Below, one piece after another: positions 46,161 to 56,900 of a DNA stretch of 64,000 nt. Under the pieces are notes generated by a model. The model was not told where the DNA came from. It saw nothing but the letters and a program-made list of their open reading frames with translations, and did no database searches. Both the position numbers and the translations under genes were made by a program. The stretch is from positions 34,352,501 to 34,416,500 of the forward strand of contig CM065387.1 in NCBI GenBank assembly GCA_033060915.1, read 5' to 3'. Each line of letters opens with the position of its first letter. Within the stretch, counting starts at the first letter, position 1. Source of the stretch: Euryodendron excelsum (taxonomy: Eukaryota; Streptophyta; Magnoliopsida; Ericales; Pentaphylacaceae).

Positions 46161-46445
46161 GTGATGAGGAATACTACAACATCCACTAGTAGCACTTCAG
46201 ATCCACCTGTTGGCAATCCTTCTGGAAGTCAACCAAGCATGCCTAGGAGGACAAGGGCAAATGAAAGTGTTAACACTGCAAGTCAGCCAAGCATTTCTAG
46301 GAGGACAAGGGCAAATATGGGTCTCAGCTCTTCGAGTCAGCCAAGCATTTCTGGGAGGACAAGGGAAATTATGGATGTGAACTCAGCAAATCAATCAAAT
46401 CAACCTTCCCAACCAAGCATGGCCAATCCCTCTAGTGCACCATAG
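46161..46445 (+). pseudogene. Ser/Gln/Pro repeat tail downstream of the transposase
   Basis: An open frame of 94 codons with about three imperfect 60-nt repeats coding SQPS(M/I)(P/S)(R/G)RTRAN-type units. It lies just after the zinc knuckle and a short gap containing an intron-like TTGTAG acceptor, so it was probably the transposase C-terminus. Low-complexity tails of this kind are common in plant MULE proteins. Confidence 0.5.
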
Positions 46446-47601
46446 CCAAGCATTGGCCAAGGATGCAAATCAAGGATGAGATCCAAAAAAGGTAAAGGGG
46501 ATACTAATGGTCATGGTGCTCAGAAAGGAAAATGAATATTGGTCTGATTTGGGATATTTTGTAAGACAATCTAATTATGTTGTGTTTTGTTGAAGTCCTT
46601 GATTAGAGAATATCCTATCATTGGCAAGGCATTATTGTTTTGGAATATTTTGTTAATGGTGCTTCATTTTGGATTTTGGTAATGGAATATGGTCTATTTG
46701 TCAATACTCTCTGTACATATGCAAATATTGCCAATATTGCCTTGTTTACATGTGATACGTTTGAGTGCATAAATTTTGTAGATCATGTGTATGGCAATGA
46801 GGAAAATTTCCATGTTTTAGAAATAACACATTGCACATTTTTTTAAATCCAAAAAACACTTAATTGATTTCATAGCAACATTACATAACGGATTCTTCAT
46901 TACATTGCCAGTGGCAAAAACCCATTTAGCATACCCACACGAAACAATCATAACCCAAACCTAAAAACCAGTCAAGCTAGTTACATAAACTTCCCATTCA
47001 TTTTCTCCTTTCCACTATAATTGCCATTCCCAAGCCCATCTCCAGCTGGTTTGATATTCCACCAAAACAATAACAGCCATGATATCACCACTAGTAGCAT
47101 CAACCATCTCTCTCTTGCTCTATACATCCACAACTTCTCTTACAACAAAGTGGTCCTCCTAAGCAGCCCTGGTATCACTTCCCTAGCTCGAGCACACATG
47201 GGCGCTCAAACCCACATAAAAAAAATTCACATGCACCAATGCTCTACATTTTTTAAAAAATATAGACTTATTATATTTTGTGTCATGTAGTTAATAATAC
47301 AATAATAGCTACTTAACTAAAATTATACAACATAAATACCTCATACAGTGGACAACCCAAAAACCTCCTCCGTGGGTTGTAATTTGTCCAACAAGTCCTC
47401 AACCGAGACCTTTTTCCACAGTGGTAGTGCACAACTTCCATCTTCTTCCACCTCCTCTTGTCTGGCAATCGATCTTCACATTCTCTTGCATTTATTTCCC
47501 TCCACTTTCCCTCTTTGTTTCCCCTCATGTTCCTCTTTATCATTTGCATATAAGAGAATACATTTATATATATATATATATATATCATATGTGAAAGAGA
47601 A
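46446..47601. other. MULE 3' non-coding region
   Basis: No gene is supported. It holds A/T-rich sequence between the transposase remnant and the right TIR. Frames near 47021-47290 and 47348-47638 overlap the TIR and the TA repeat and are probably chance. Confidence 0.45.
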
Positions 47602-47804
47602 GGTGCTATTTTACCTTTCTGCCCACACAAAAAAGTAGGTGAGTTGCACGTGATGATTTTCTGTTCGTTTTGACGACTTCCGTCTTTACTTGGACCAATT
47701 ATGTAGGTTCTTTAAACAGCATGGGCAAATGTGTTGCAATTGGAAATAGAGGGACTAAAATGAAATTGAAGTGAAACTAAGAGGACCATTAGTGTAATTT
47801 GCCC

Positions 47805-49800
47805 TTAACAATTTCTCAAAAACTTTGGGTTGAAAGTATTGATCTTGATCATCAAAATTGTTTTGTCTAGAATTTTTTCTAGAAAAATATCTTATCCTTG
47901 GTTGATAATTCTGAAAAGAACTTTGAAAGTTTGGATATGATCTTTGGTAATCTTCAACCAGAACTTGAAAACGATTGTTATAAAATCCATTTTGATACAA
48001 AGGTTCATATTGAACTTTCATCCGTGGAGCATTAAACCTTTTGAAACAATTTGACCTAATATGTTTTCTAATTTCGCAATGATGACATATAGATACAAAA
48101 AGTTTATGAAAAGGTTGATTATTTAATTGATAGGGCATTGCATTTACCCTTGGTTGACTCACCTTGCGCTTTTGAGGTTGATGCTTGGATGATCTCTGAT
48201 TCTTCATGAATTTCTCATTTGAAATTGACTTGAACTCAACAAAGGTTGGCAAGGTGGAAGACACAGATTTTGGTTTCTTAACTGCATTGGATGAGGAAGG
48301 TGCATATTTAAACCCTATGCCAGTTCTATCATATGAATTCTTCTAGATACTAATTATATGTTCCAACTTGCCAGTTACTCCTATTTATAATTTGAAAGTT
48401 ATATTTACAGCAGTCAACTCTTTATCCAAGCACATCACATTCTCTTCCAATTGCCTTTTGGATGCATTACTTTCCTGCAATTCCTTTTCAACTTCATGTA
48501 GCTTGTTAGAGAGAGTCCCCTATTTAGCTTCAAACTGATTCAATTTGATGGAGACTTTAGCTATTTCTTGCTTCAATGAGTCTCTTTCTTTTTTAATAGT
48601 TTTGTACTTGACTATCGCCTTTAACTTGTAATATTTCAGTTTCCTGGATTCATTATACATCTCCTTGTATACTTGATGAATATCCTGAGTTTTCATTTTC
48701 AAAGTCACTTGAAGCATATTCTTTTTCATGTTCATTGTTAGTTTCTACAATATCTTCAACAGAAACCTATGAGGATGAGAAAGATTTAATAGACTCATGA
48801 ATAGATAAAACAAAAGCAATAAAATTACAAGTTTCTTCTTCAGAAGAAGATTCCTCAGACTCTTCAGAGATAGAGTCATCCCAAGTGGAAACCATCACCC
48901 TACTCTTTTCTTTTTCTTGTTTGGGCACTCTTGAGTAATGTGACCACAACCTTGACATTCATAGCATTGAATTGTCCTGATTTGTTGAGGCTTGGAAGCC
49001 TTTTTGTCATTGATTTGAAAGGGCTTTGGTTTAGCCCCTAACTTATCTTGGTTTTTCTCCCCAAACATTAAAGCATTGTTGTTCCTACTTCTATGAAACT
49101 TTCTAAACTTTCTAGCAAACAAGGTCATCTCAGCTTGGTCAAGATCCTGTTATTCTCCACTAGAATTCTTAAGGTCTCCCTTAATGGACTTAAATGCCAT
49201 GTTCGTGTTGGTTCTCTTATTTTGTTTCAGGTTAGGTTCATAAGTTTGAAGATAACCTACAAGCTCCTCAACTTTGAGTGCATCAACATCTTTGCTCTCT
49301 TCTATGACTATAACCTTGGGCTGAAACTAATCTGGAAGAGATCTCAGAATTTTTCTAACAATTTTTTAATCTGAAATCCTTTCACTGAGATTGAACCTGG
49401 AATTGACTATGTCACTCAATTTAACATATAATTCATCAAAGGTTTCACTGTTCTCCATTTGGAGTTTTTCAAAATTTATTGTCAACCTTTGAAGTTTTGA
49501 CACTTTAACAACACTAGTACCTTCATGAGTGATCTCTAAAATATCCCATGCTTCTTTCATAATTTCACACTTTAAGATTGACGAAATTCTACAAGTGTGA
49601 CATTGTTAAAGATAGCATTCATAGCCTTACTATTCTAGCCACTCTCTTCCAGTTCAGCTTTATTTCAAACTCTTTTATCAAGAGACTTTAAAAATGTATG
49701 CATCTTAGCTTTCCAACAAGGATAATTACAACCACCAAATAGTGGTGGTCTAACCGTAGAACTACCCTCTTTAGGCAAATCCATGTTACTAAAAACACTT
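47805..49800 (-). pseudogene. Gag remnant of the inner copia element
   Basis: Minus-strand order. 49366-49560 has AWDILEITHEGTSVVKVSKL, LTINFEKLQMENSETFDELY (UBN2 capsid region). 48895-49128 has RKFHRSRNN and the zinc knuckle CYECQGCGHITQECPNKKKK. 48520-48735 is a coiled coil (YKTIKKERDSLKQEIAKVSI). 47755-48264 has a second Cys/His knuckle ICHHCEIRKHIRSNCF followed by a Gln/Asn-rich stretch. Two knuckles plus a coiled coil is the layout of long SIRE-like copia gag proteins. Frameshifts separate the parts. The MULE cuts the frame at 47804. Confidence 0.85.
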
Positions 49801-49853
49801 TTAGGACCTCACTCAAGGAAAACGGTTTTGAAAATAAGTTTTAAGAGTGCTCT

Positions 49854-49865
49854 GCTCTAATTCCA
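49854..49865 (-). promoter_or_regulatory. Primer-binding site of the inner copia element
   Basis: TGGAATTAGAGC on the minus strand, within 2 bp of the LTR end, resembles TGGTATCAGAGC with two or three changes. Confidence 0.6.
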
Positions 49866-49867
49866 AT

Positions 49868-51081
49868 TGAGAAAACACGTGTTCAAGTAATATGGATTAG
49901 CTCATCAACAGTGGACTTAGAGGGGGGTGAATAAGTCTTTACTCATTTTTCCCTTAGTGATAACAAGGAAGAATGTAAAGCAAACCATAAACAAACATCA
50001 AAACACACAACCATCAACACACATGATTTTTAGTGAGGAAACCCTTGCGAGAGACAACCATGGGACCTAATCTAGCTCCAACCAAGCACTATATGAGGAA
50101 CAAACTACAAGAATGCCTTACAACCCTTTTACACCGTTGAATCCACAACTAGGATTGAATTTTGTAGCTTGTACACTATTCAAATCCACGAACTCATTCC
50201 AACACTCAATTCTCCATCGAGTCCATGATGAAGCTCCACACTCTAGCAGCTTGAATCACCACAAGCTACTTTCTTCTCTTCAATAAGGTTGATAGAGATA
50301 TGAAGAAAATCCCTCAAGGCATTTAAGCACTCTTCTTCAGGTTGAGGGAAGCTAACAAACACCACTTGAATCTCTTGTATAGAATGGAAGGAAATATGGT
50401 GGAGAGTCCCTTAGAGCTTGCAAACACTTGTTGGCTGAAGAGGAACACTCAACAACCTCTCTTTTTCCTCTATTGTAAATCTCTCTTAAGTGTATAGAAA
50501 AGTTGAGCGAGTGATTACAATGATGTAAATGAGGTTTCTTGTAGAGAGATACAACATCATAAATGACTCTCACAAGTTCCAGAGGTGGCTAAAGCCACTT
50601 TATGTCCCTTTTGGTGCACAACTCGAGCTCTAAAAAAGCATATTTGGGTAAAACTGCCATATCATGCCAGTGCTCGGTGGGAAGCGCCTAGTGGCGCCCT
50701 TCACTGGAATTCAAACTTGTTTCTTCTGCTAAAGCGCACAGGTGCGCCCTTGAACCGAGCCTAGTGGTGCCCTTCTCTGGAGGTGTACGCCAGTGGGCAC
50801 TTCACGTGCGCCTAGTGGCACCCTTCTCTAGAGGTGGTTTGTTGAGTCATGTGAATAGTGAGCGCGCCAGTGCGCGGTCCCTTGGAAGAGGTGACTTGCC
50901 TTACTTTATAAGGCGTGCCAGTGCGTGCTTGAAGGCCTTGAATCTTTCCCTTGAAACTTTAAGGATAATTTCCTACTTCTAACCTCCTTACAGTGATTCC
51001 ATTTCACTTATCCTCATTTAATACAATAAAAGGGCAAACTCTTTCAATTACAAGGTACAAAATGAGCCAATTTTCCTAACA
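49868..51081 (-). repeat. 5' LTR of the inner copia element
   Basis: 1214 bp, partner of 40496-41618. It contains several copies of a GC-rich G(C/A)GCCTAGTGG motif (near 50687, 50758 and 50810) followed by C(C)CTTC(T/A)CTGGA(A/G), expanded relative to the other LTR. The outer end CCTAACA abuts GCTTC. Confidence 0.9.
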
Positions 51082-51086
51082 GCTTC

Positions 51087-51693
51087 AAAAGATTTTTCTT
51101 CACATGAATAATAATCACTCTCTCAAAGTCAATCTCTCTCTAAATACAAATCTTCTTCTAGGGTAGCTGTGCCTTCCTTTAGTCTCATATTTATAGTAGA
51201 GGAGTAAGAACATGTAGACTTTCATTTTGTTTTGATCCCAAGCTAAAATAGGATTTTCTAAGTTTCTATATATGTAAGGTGGGTAGGAACTTCACTCTAA
51301 TGGCATTCAACAAGATTTCAACTGCTATAGCTCATTCTAGTGAGATGAGTGAGACTCCATCTAGACTCTCTAAATTTGATAGTGCACAATTGTCAAAACT
51401 CGCTTCAATGAGAAAACAAAAGTCCTCGCTCTAGAGAGAATTCGAAAACATCCAAAAACTTCATATTCACGCATATATAAATACAATACATGAAATCGAT
51501 ATATTATGGAGATTGAACAAAGAACTAATTAATGAATTATGAACTTTCAAAGTTTTAGCTTTACGTGCAGTAGGTTGTATTCTAGCTTCCAATGAACTCA
51601 ATTACATACTTGGGACACAATTAAAAATCAAAATTTATCAAACTTAAAGTGATTTTGTTAATAGATTTTGCCAACATACTAAAAGTCCTAACA
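51087..51693 (-). repeat. 5' LTR of the outer copia element, outer part
   Basis: It continues the LTR interrupted at 40495 and aligns to about 32680-33332 of the left LTR (TTTTCTTCACATG, CTCATATTTATAGTAGAGG, TTTTGCCAACATACTAAAAG). It ends AGTCCTAACA at 51693. Confidence 0.82.
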
Positions 51694-51842
51694 AAAGTGT
51701 ATCTACAAATTTAGTTCAAGTTTTGCCACACAGAATCATAGTGTTATAATTATTTAGGAGTTCATTAACATAAAGCATCGTCTTTTAAAAAAATTTCAAA
51801 CTGCTTAACTACTCATTTGATTAAAGAATTCTCTTGGCATAC

Positions 51843-52776
51843 TGAAAAACCTTAGTGCTTTAGTAATACTCAATTACACAAGATACAAAGGAATTTTGAG
51901 GAAAAAACCCACGAGGCTGACCAAGTCCAATGCTAACCAATCACAACGTGATGAAACAATAGTACAAGAGATCTTATAACCCGTTTACAAATGTTGAATC
52001 CTTAACTCTAGGTTTGTATCTTTAACTTGCACTCCATTCACATCCCCAAACTAGTTCACGAGCACTTGGTTCCTCACCGAATCCTCAAGGAGTCTTCAAT
52101 GGCTTGAACACGTCAAGTATTCTTCATTGCTCAAGGTGTCTTCAAGTGTAATGAAGAGAAATATGTTAGAAAGAGTTTTCTTCTTACTAGTAGTAAACCG
52201 TTGTGAAGGAAAAACTCAAAACACTCTCTTGAACTTCTTGAATTTCTTCTTTTTAAAAAGGCAGAAGTCCTTAAGAACGTGATTGGAGCTTGTATATATA
52301 GGCTTAAGCTAGCTTCAAGACTAGGAAAGAGACTAAAATGACTCCCACGAAGATCTTGGTTGGCCTTCAATTGATTTCACGATTATACACACAGCTCGAG
52401 GTCTAAAAGACTGAAACTGTGCCAAATTGACTTAGCTTGCCGTGGTGTGATACATAACGACCTCGTAGTGCGCATCATAGTGTGCACCTATGATGTTTTT
52501 CAAACAATTTGTAGCCTGTCTACGTCGTAGCATGCTCATAGCGCCCCTTCTTGTAGTGAGCTCCTTTGAAATCTTCCTTGTTTTCTGCCTAGCAGAGACC
52601 ATGCCATTGCTTGCTTTGAACCCAACCATAGCATGACTTATACCAACTGCTCTTTTTGACTTTCTTGGCCACCTTTAGAAGCATCAATACAAAACAAACT
52701 TCTCTAACACTCTTCACTCACCTCTAGGTACAATTTACAAGAAACAAATGAGCCAATTACATGAAAAATCCTAACA
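51843..52776 (-). mobile_element. Copia-type solo LTR with TSD CATAC
   Basis: 934 bp flanked by CATAC at 51838-51842 and 52777-52781. On the minus strand it starts TGTTAGGATTTTTCATG and ends AAGGTTTTTCA. It is a distant relative of the 40496/49868 LTR (shared layout: GAGCCAATTAC / GAGGTAGTTTT end, ACAACCC(G/T)TTTACA...GTTGAATCC). No interior is present, so it formed by LTR recombination or lost its body otherwise. Confidence 0.85.
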
Positions 52777-52893
52777 CATACTTTTATATCATGGATGGAT
52801 TGAATATGGACTCTTTAATTGCATTTAAGACCACATAATCTCTACATTGGATTTGAAATTTAAGACCATCTTTTTATAGCATTGAAAGTGAAA

Positions 52894-53093
52894 GGGGACC
52901 ATCTTCTTTGGATTTGAAATTGGAAACCAAAACAGATGGTTTTGAAACCATATTTTTATGGCATTGAAAATTCGAAACCATCTTTTTGTGGCAGGGGACC
53001 ATCTTCTTTCGATTTGAAATTGGAAACCAAAGCAAATGGTTTTGAAGCCATCCTTTTATGGAATTGAAATTTAAAACCATCTACTTGATGAGT
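52894..53093. repeat. Tandem repeat, 100-bp unit
   Basis: Two units start GGGGACCATCTTCTTT at 52894 and 52994, both continuing GATTTGAAATTGGAAACCAA and GATGGTTTTGAA / AATGGTTTTGAA. A third partial unit precedes the first (ACCATCTTTTTATAGCATTG). Confidence 0.85.
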
Positions 53094-53251
53094 TCATACC
53101 CAAGTCGTCGGACCTTCGAGAAGGCCAACTACTAAAGTCAAGGCTACCAGATTTGACCACTGCTCACTGCTTGTCAACCTTATTGGCCGATGACCAAATT
53201 TTGTCAAGATTTTGCAGCTGCAAAATCTTGACATTTGGATCTCCCTTCCCA

Positions 53252-53260
53252 TATAAATAG
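53252..53260 (+). promoter_or_regulatory. LTR TATA box
   Basis: TATAAATAG lies 19 bp after a perfect 32-bp palindrome and about 190 bp before the primer-binding site. This is the expected place for the element's own polymerase II promoter. Confidence 0.6.
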
Positions 53261-53442
53261 AGGGTTGAAGTGAGGGAGAAGAGCAAGAAGCAATATAGAG
53301 TTTTTTTGTAAGAGTAGTGAGTTGAGTAGAGAGAGAGAACCCAAGCCTCCTCATCCTCCTTTGTTTTCTCTCCATAAATAGTGACGTTTCTTTCTCCAAT
53401 TCATTCTTTTTGTGTTGTGTATTTGATTTCTAGCACAACAAG

Positions 53443-53453
53443 TGGTATCAAAG
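53443..53453 (+). promoter_or_regulatory. Primer-binding site of copia element 4
   Basis: TGGTATCAAAG follows the LTR end by two bases, matching the initiator tRNA-Met primer site with one change, plus orientation. Confidence 0.85.
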
Positions 53454-53747
53454 TCTCGTTAGAGTCGCCGAAGCAATTTTTTGCTCACTGCCCAAAAATC
53501 AAATATGTTGAAATCATGTTTTGGCCACACCAATGTATTCATCTCATTGATATGAGTTTAATAGCTCAAACTGCATAAAAAAAAATGGAGCCAAAACGAG
53601 CCCATACAAGCCTGTTAAAGTTTTGTTCCCGCGAGTCAACGCTAGTGACATCGCTAGCACCGGAGAAGAAGATTTGCCATCATTGCTGACATCATTGCCT
53701 AGTCAATTGACACGTCATTGTCCAGTCAGCTACCATGTAATCAAAAC

Positions 53748-53870
53748 TTCTTAAAATTACAGTTTGACCCTAAAAGTTTTTAGAAATTATAGTTTAGCCC
53801 TAGAAGTTTCTAGAAATTATATTTTAACCCCAAAAATTTTTAAAAATTATAGTTTGACCCTAAAATAAAA
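53748..53870. repeat. Minisatellite in the copia leader, ~34-bp unit x4
   Basis: AAATTA(C/T)AGTTT(G/A)(A/G)CCCTA-type units recur four times with period about 33-36 bp between the primer-binding site and the gag ATG. Units are diverged by a few bases. Confidence 0.8.
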
Positions 53871-53957
53871 AATTTTCCAGTTAAGCCCTGCTTTAGGTTT
53901 TTCAGCGTTCCGGACGCAACTGTGCACTTTGTTTTGCCAGATTCTACTTCAAAATTC

Positions 53958-53976
53958 ATGGAGGAGCCATCAACAT
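53958..53976 (+). pseudogene. Start of copia gag, cut by the CACTA insertion
   Basis: ATG at 53958-53960 opens MEEPST and breaks within codon 7 at 53976. The same reading frame resumes exactly at 57678, after the duplicated CAT, and runs into the copia gag core. This is direct evidence that the two pieces were one gene before the transposon entered. Confidence 0.88.
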
Positions 53977-56900
53977 CACTACAAGAAATATGGTTTTTAG
54001 CGAGGAAAGCATTCCTCGCTAAATGTCAAATATTCCTCGCTAAAGCATTTTAGCGAGGGATTTTTACTCATCGCCATTGTGTTGTTAAAGGGTCGTTTCC
54101 GATTCTCATTTGCAACGAACGTTCAATTTCTTACCAAAAGTATACTTCTAAGAAGAAAATCGTTTCGATACCAAAACTTTTTACTTTTGCAATAACATGA
54201 TGTCCTTGCTAAAGGGTAAGACAATTCGATACTAAAAGCCTTCTTTTCCTCGCTAAAAGTATTTTTTGTAATTTTAAAAGACGAGCTTTAGCGATGAGGA
54301 TGTCGTCGCAAAAATGTTAAAAATTTTGGTGACAAGGTGTTCTCGTTTCTAAATATCATCTTTAGCAACAAATTGTCTCCCCACTAAAATGGATTTGGAA
54401 AAACTCTTATACATCTTTACAACATACTATATTTGTTGCTAAAAGCTTTTTTTCCTCACTAAAAATGCACCATTCATATTTGGCATATGATTTATTTCTT
54501 TATTAAAAGTAGCATGCTACTACTTATTTTTTCAAATTTTTATATTCCCTGTACTTTTACAACCAGGTTAAATTTCCATACATATGATCAATAAAATAAA
54601 AAAATAACCAAGTTGCAAGATGACTCCCATAAAGTATTAATGATGTTTACATATATTTGCAATATCTCAAGTTCAAATCCACAAAAACAAGATCTAAGGA
54701 GTGAGTACATAAAAACAAAATTATTGAAAGAAATTTAGATTTAAACTTCTTCACATCTAAAACTGCATTCCCTCCAATGAGTATAAAATACAAACAAAGT
54801 AATACTCCATTCTCTCCAAGGAGCACAAATAGAGATAAGCAACCAAAAAAAAATTTTCATTTAAACTTGACTCCTAAAACTCCGTCAATTTCAGTCCAAC
54901 CAAAGTTGCTTATCATCGCTCGAACAACTATCTGCACATAAAACAAAACATGAGGACCAGTACAGAGGCTATACATTAGAATTTGAGTTGCCTATTCAAG
55001 AATAGATAATTTGAGTTTTGTTATGCATAACAAGTATTCAAATCTTCAAAATAGAATCCTAAACAAACCAACATGCTCCATGAGACAAATTTAACCCTAT
55101 TGCATATCATAAGGAGTTCCAAGTTATTTGTACTATGATTTACTACCTAAAAAAAATCCCAGGGCATCCTTTCCCAAATATGTGCCTGAACAAGGCTGCA
55201 TAACTGTAATATGCCATCATAATATCTTCTCTATAATAATTTTACTAGAAACATTCATTTCTTTACCTAACTGATTTTCTCACTTCAAAACTAATTATTT
55301 ATTGTTTTAAATAATTCTAAACTACAATATTCTCTAAATCACAAGTTTATCACCATGATGCTAATTAGGTGACCAATCAAGCTACACATGTAAAATAATG
55401 CATAAAGCCCATGCGCATGGGTATAAACAACATTGACAAGGACAGCATAACAAAAATGGACAAACATGGGGCAAAATGTCCTTTTTTTTTTTTTTTTTTT
55501 TTGTCTTAGAAGTAATTAATTGTTTTTATGAATTGTATTAAAAACTACTTTAAACACATTATGAGATGAGTAAATTGATAACTGTAAAGGGTAATTAAAT
55601 GTTGGGTTTGTTTGTTTAATGCCGATTAACACAATATCCTATTATCTGGTATTATTCTTTCATGAAAGACCATTGAAAATCCTTTTAAAATGCCCAATGA
55701 CAATACTTTGTTACTCAATTGGCTTTTGAGATCACCACATGGTCAGACATCTACTATAATGATTTAGAGAACAATCTACCAAGAAATAGAGATCACTCAA
55801 AACCAATTTTCTAAGAGATGAAACATCAGGTTTCGTTGCCCCTAGTAATCACTTAGAACATGCATAAATCAAAACCAAAATACGAGTAAATTAAGATCCA
55901 ATAGTTACTGGGAAATGAAAATCAAATTAGTGTCACAAGCCAATGGTATAAGAAAAGAGAGGACCATGGTATTCTAGCTGTATGCTCACCCTTGTCCATA
56001 AACGACATGAATAGAAGAGCTTTTAATGATACCATAATGGATCTGTCGACTATAAAAAATGTAATTTCGTAGGCAAAGAACTTACTAGGACGATGGTTGT
56101 GATGGAAACAGGGGTCCTATCGCAGGGTGGTGCCTCGATTGCACGGAAGAGAGAGAGAAGAAGAAGAAGAAGAAAAAGAAGAAGTTCTAGGGCGTGATGA
56201 GGAAGAGGGAAATATTAAAACCCTTTAGCGTGAAAGTTCTCTATTTTGTGTGGGAGGAAAGGAAATTTGGGGAAAGTTGAATTTTCCCACTAAGTCATCA
56301 TAAAAAGTATTTTTCCCACTAAGACGTTTTGGCAATCTACAATGATTAATTTTTTTTTTGTTTTTGGGCTTCAGAGTTAAGAGGCTTTTGGCCTACTACT
56401 CCCTCCACTTCTTTATTTATTTATTAATTATTAATTTTTATATTAATAATGATTTTACATTCCTTTCATATAAGGGTGGACATTAGTCGATTGGGTCTAT
56501 CCAAGTTTGTGTTGGGCCTAGACAATAAATAATGCACATCTAGTCGAAATTAAATTCTAAGTCCACCAAAAATAAAATTAGATGCCTTTAATCCAAAAGA
56601 TTTTAATAAAAAATGTATGTCACAAATTGAACCTAAAAGATTTGTTAATTAAAATGGTTTGAAAGCTTTTTATTAATTACAAGTCAAGTGCTAAATACAT
56701 TGTTTTACACATTTTTCAAGCGGAGTAGAGCTTTAATAATATTTTTCAAGTTTACTCAATAACATAATCAAACCTAAAAAAAATTTCAAGTCCTATAAAT
56801 AATGAGCGAGGTTGGACAAAATTAGTGGGCCATTAGGCCATGTCCACCCTTAAATAGTCATGGAGTTATGGATGCATTGTCGGACAGGGAAGGTTAATAT

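Larger units (their letters stand above)
43393..47804 (+). mobile_element. Mutator-like transposon (MULE) with ~200-bp TIRs
   Basis: 4.4 kb. Left TIR 43393-43589 and right TIR 47602-47804 are inverted copies, about 80-85% alike by eye. Both begin GG(G/A)(C/A)AAATTACACTAATGG and share ATCACGTGCAACTC and TTTTTTGTGTGGGCAGAA. Flanks TTAATATTT (43384-43392) and TTAACAATT (47805-47813) match at 7 of 9 bases. Between the TIRs lies a decayed plus-strand transposase gene. A TA microsatellite (about 47562-47584) sits by the right TIR. It inserted into the gag-pol region of the inner copia element. Confidence 0.9.
40496..51081 (-). mobile_element. Inner copia element with TSD GCTTC
   Basis: A 10.6-kb minus-strand element inserted in the outer element's right LTR. 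LTRs 40496-41618 and 49868-51081 are similar throughout. GCTTC at 40491-40495 and 51082-51086 is an exact 5-bp duplication. A polypurine tract (AAAGGAGGAGAT on the minus strand, 41619-41632) and a primer-binding site at 49854-49865 fix orientation. Gag is recognisable; pol is deleted or decayed. A Mutator-like transposon (43393-47804) lies inside. Re-joining 40495 with 51087 restores a continuous outer LTR. Confidence 0.93.
32283..51693 (-). mobile_element. Outer copia element, gag-only remnant, heavily nested
   Basis: The left LTR is 32283-33332. The right LTR is about 40080-40495 plus 51087-51693, split by another copia element. Shared blocks include GAGGTATGTTTGA, CTAATCTCCAAGCACTA, ACCAATTTCTTGGA / ACCAATGTCTTGGA and CTCATATTTATAGTA. 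A primer-binding site at 40066-40077 makes the right copy the 5' LTR, so the orientation is minus. The interior has a gag C-terminal remnant but no RT, integrase or RNase H; it has collected a MITE and a LINE. The left LTR starts about 20 bp after the NLR stop codon. A target duplication is not certain (GAAGT near 32274 against AAAGT at 51694). Confidence 0.8.
52782..53440 (+). repeat. 5' LTR region of copia element 4
   Basis: The LTR end is set by CTAGCACAACA at 53430-53440, three bases before the primer-binding site. The start is not resolved, because the putative 3' LTR after 59667 does not visibly align. It contains two units of a 100-bp tandem repeat (GGGGACCATCTTCTTT at 52894 and 52994), a 32-bp perfect palindrome (53202-53233) and a TATA box (TATAAATAG, 53252-53260) followed by GA-rich sequence, consistent with the U3-R promoter. 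Confidence 0.6.

Noticed and set aside
47313..47638. Opposed frames of about 100 codons at the MULE right end
   Set aside because: They overlap the TA microsatellite and the terminal inverted repeat and have no recognisable domain.
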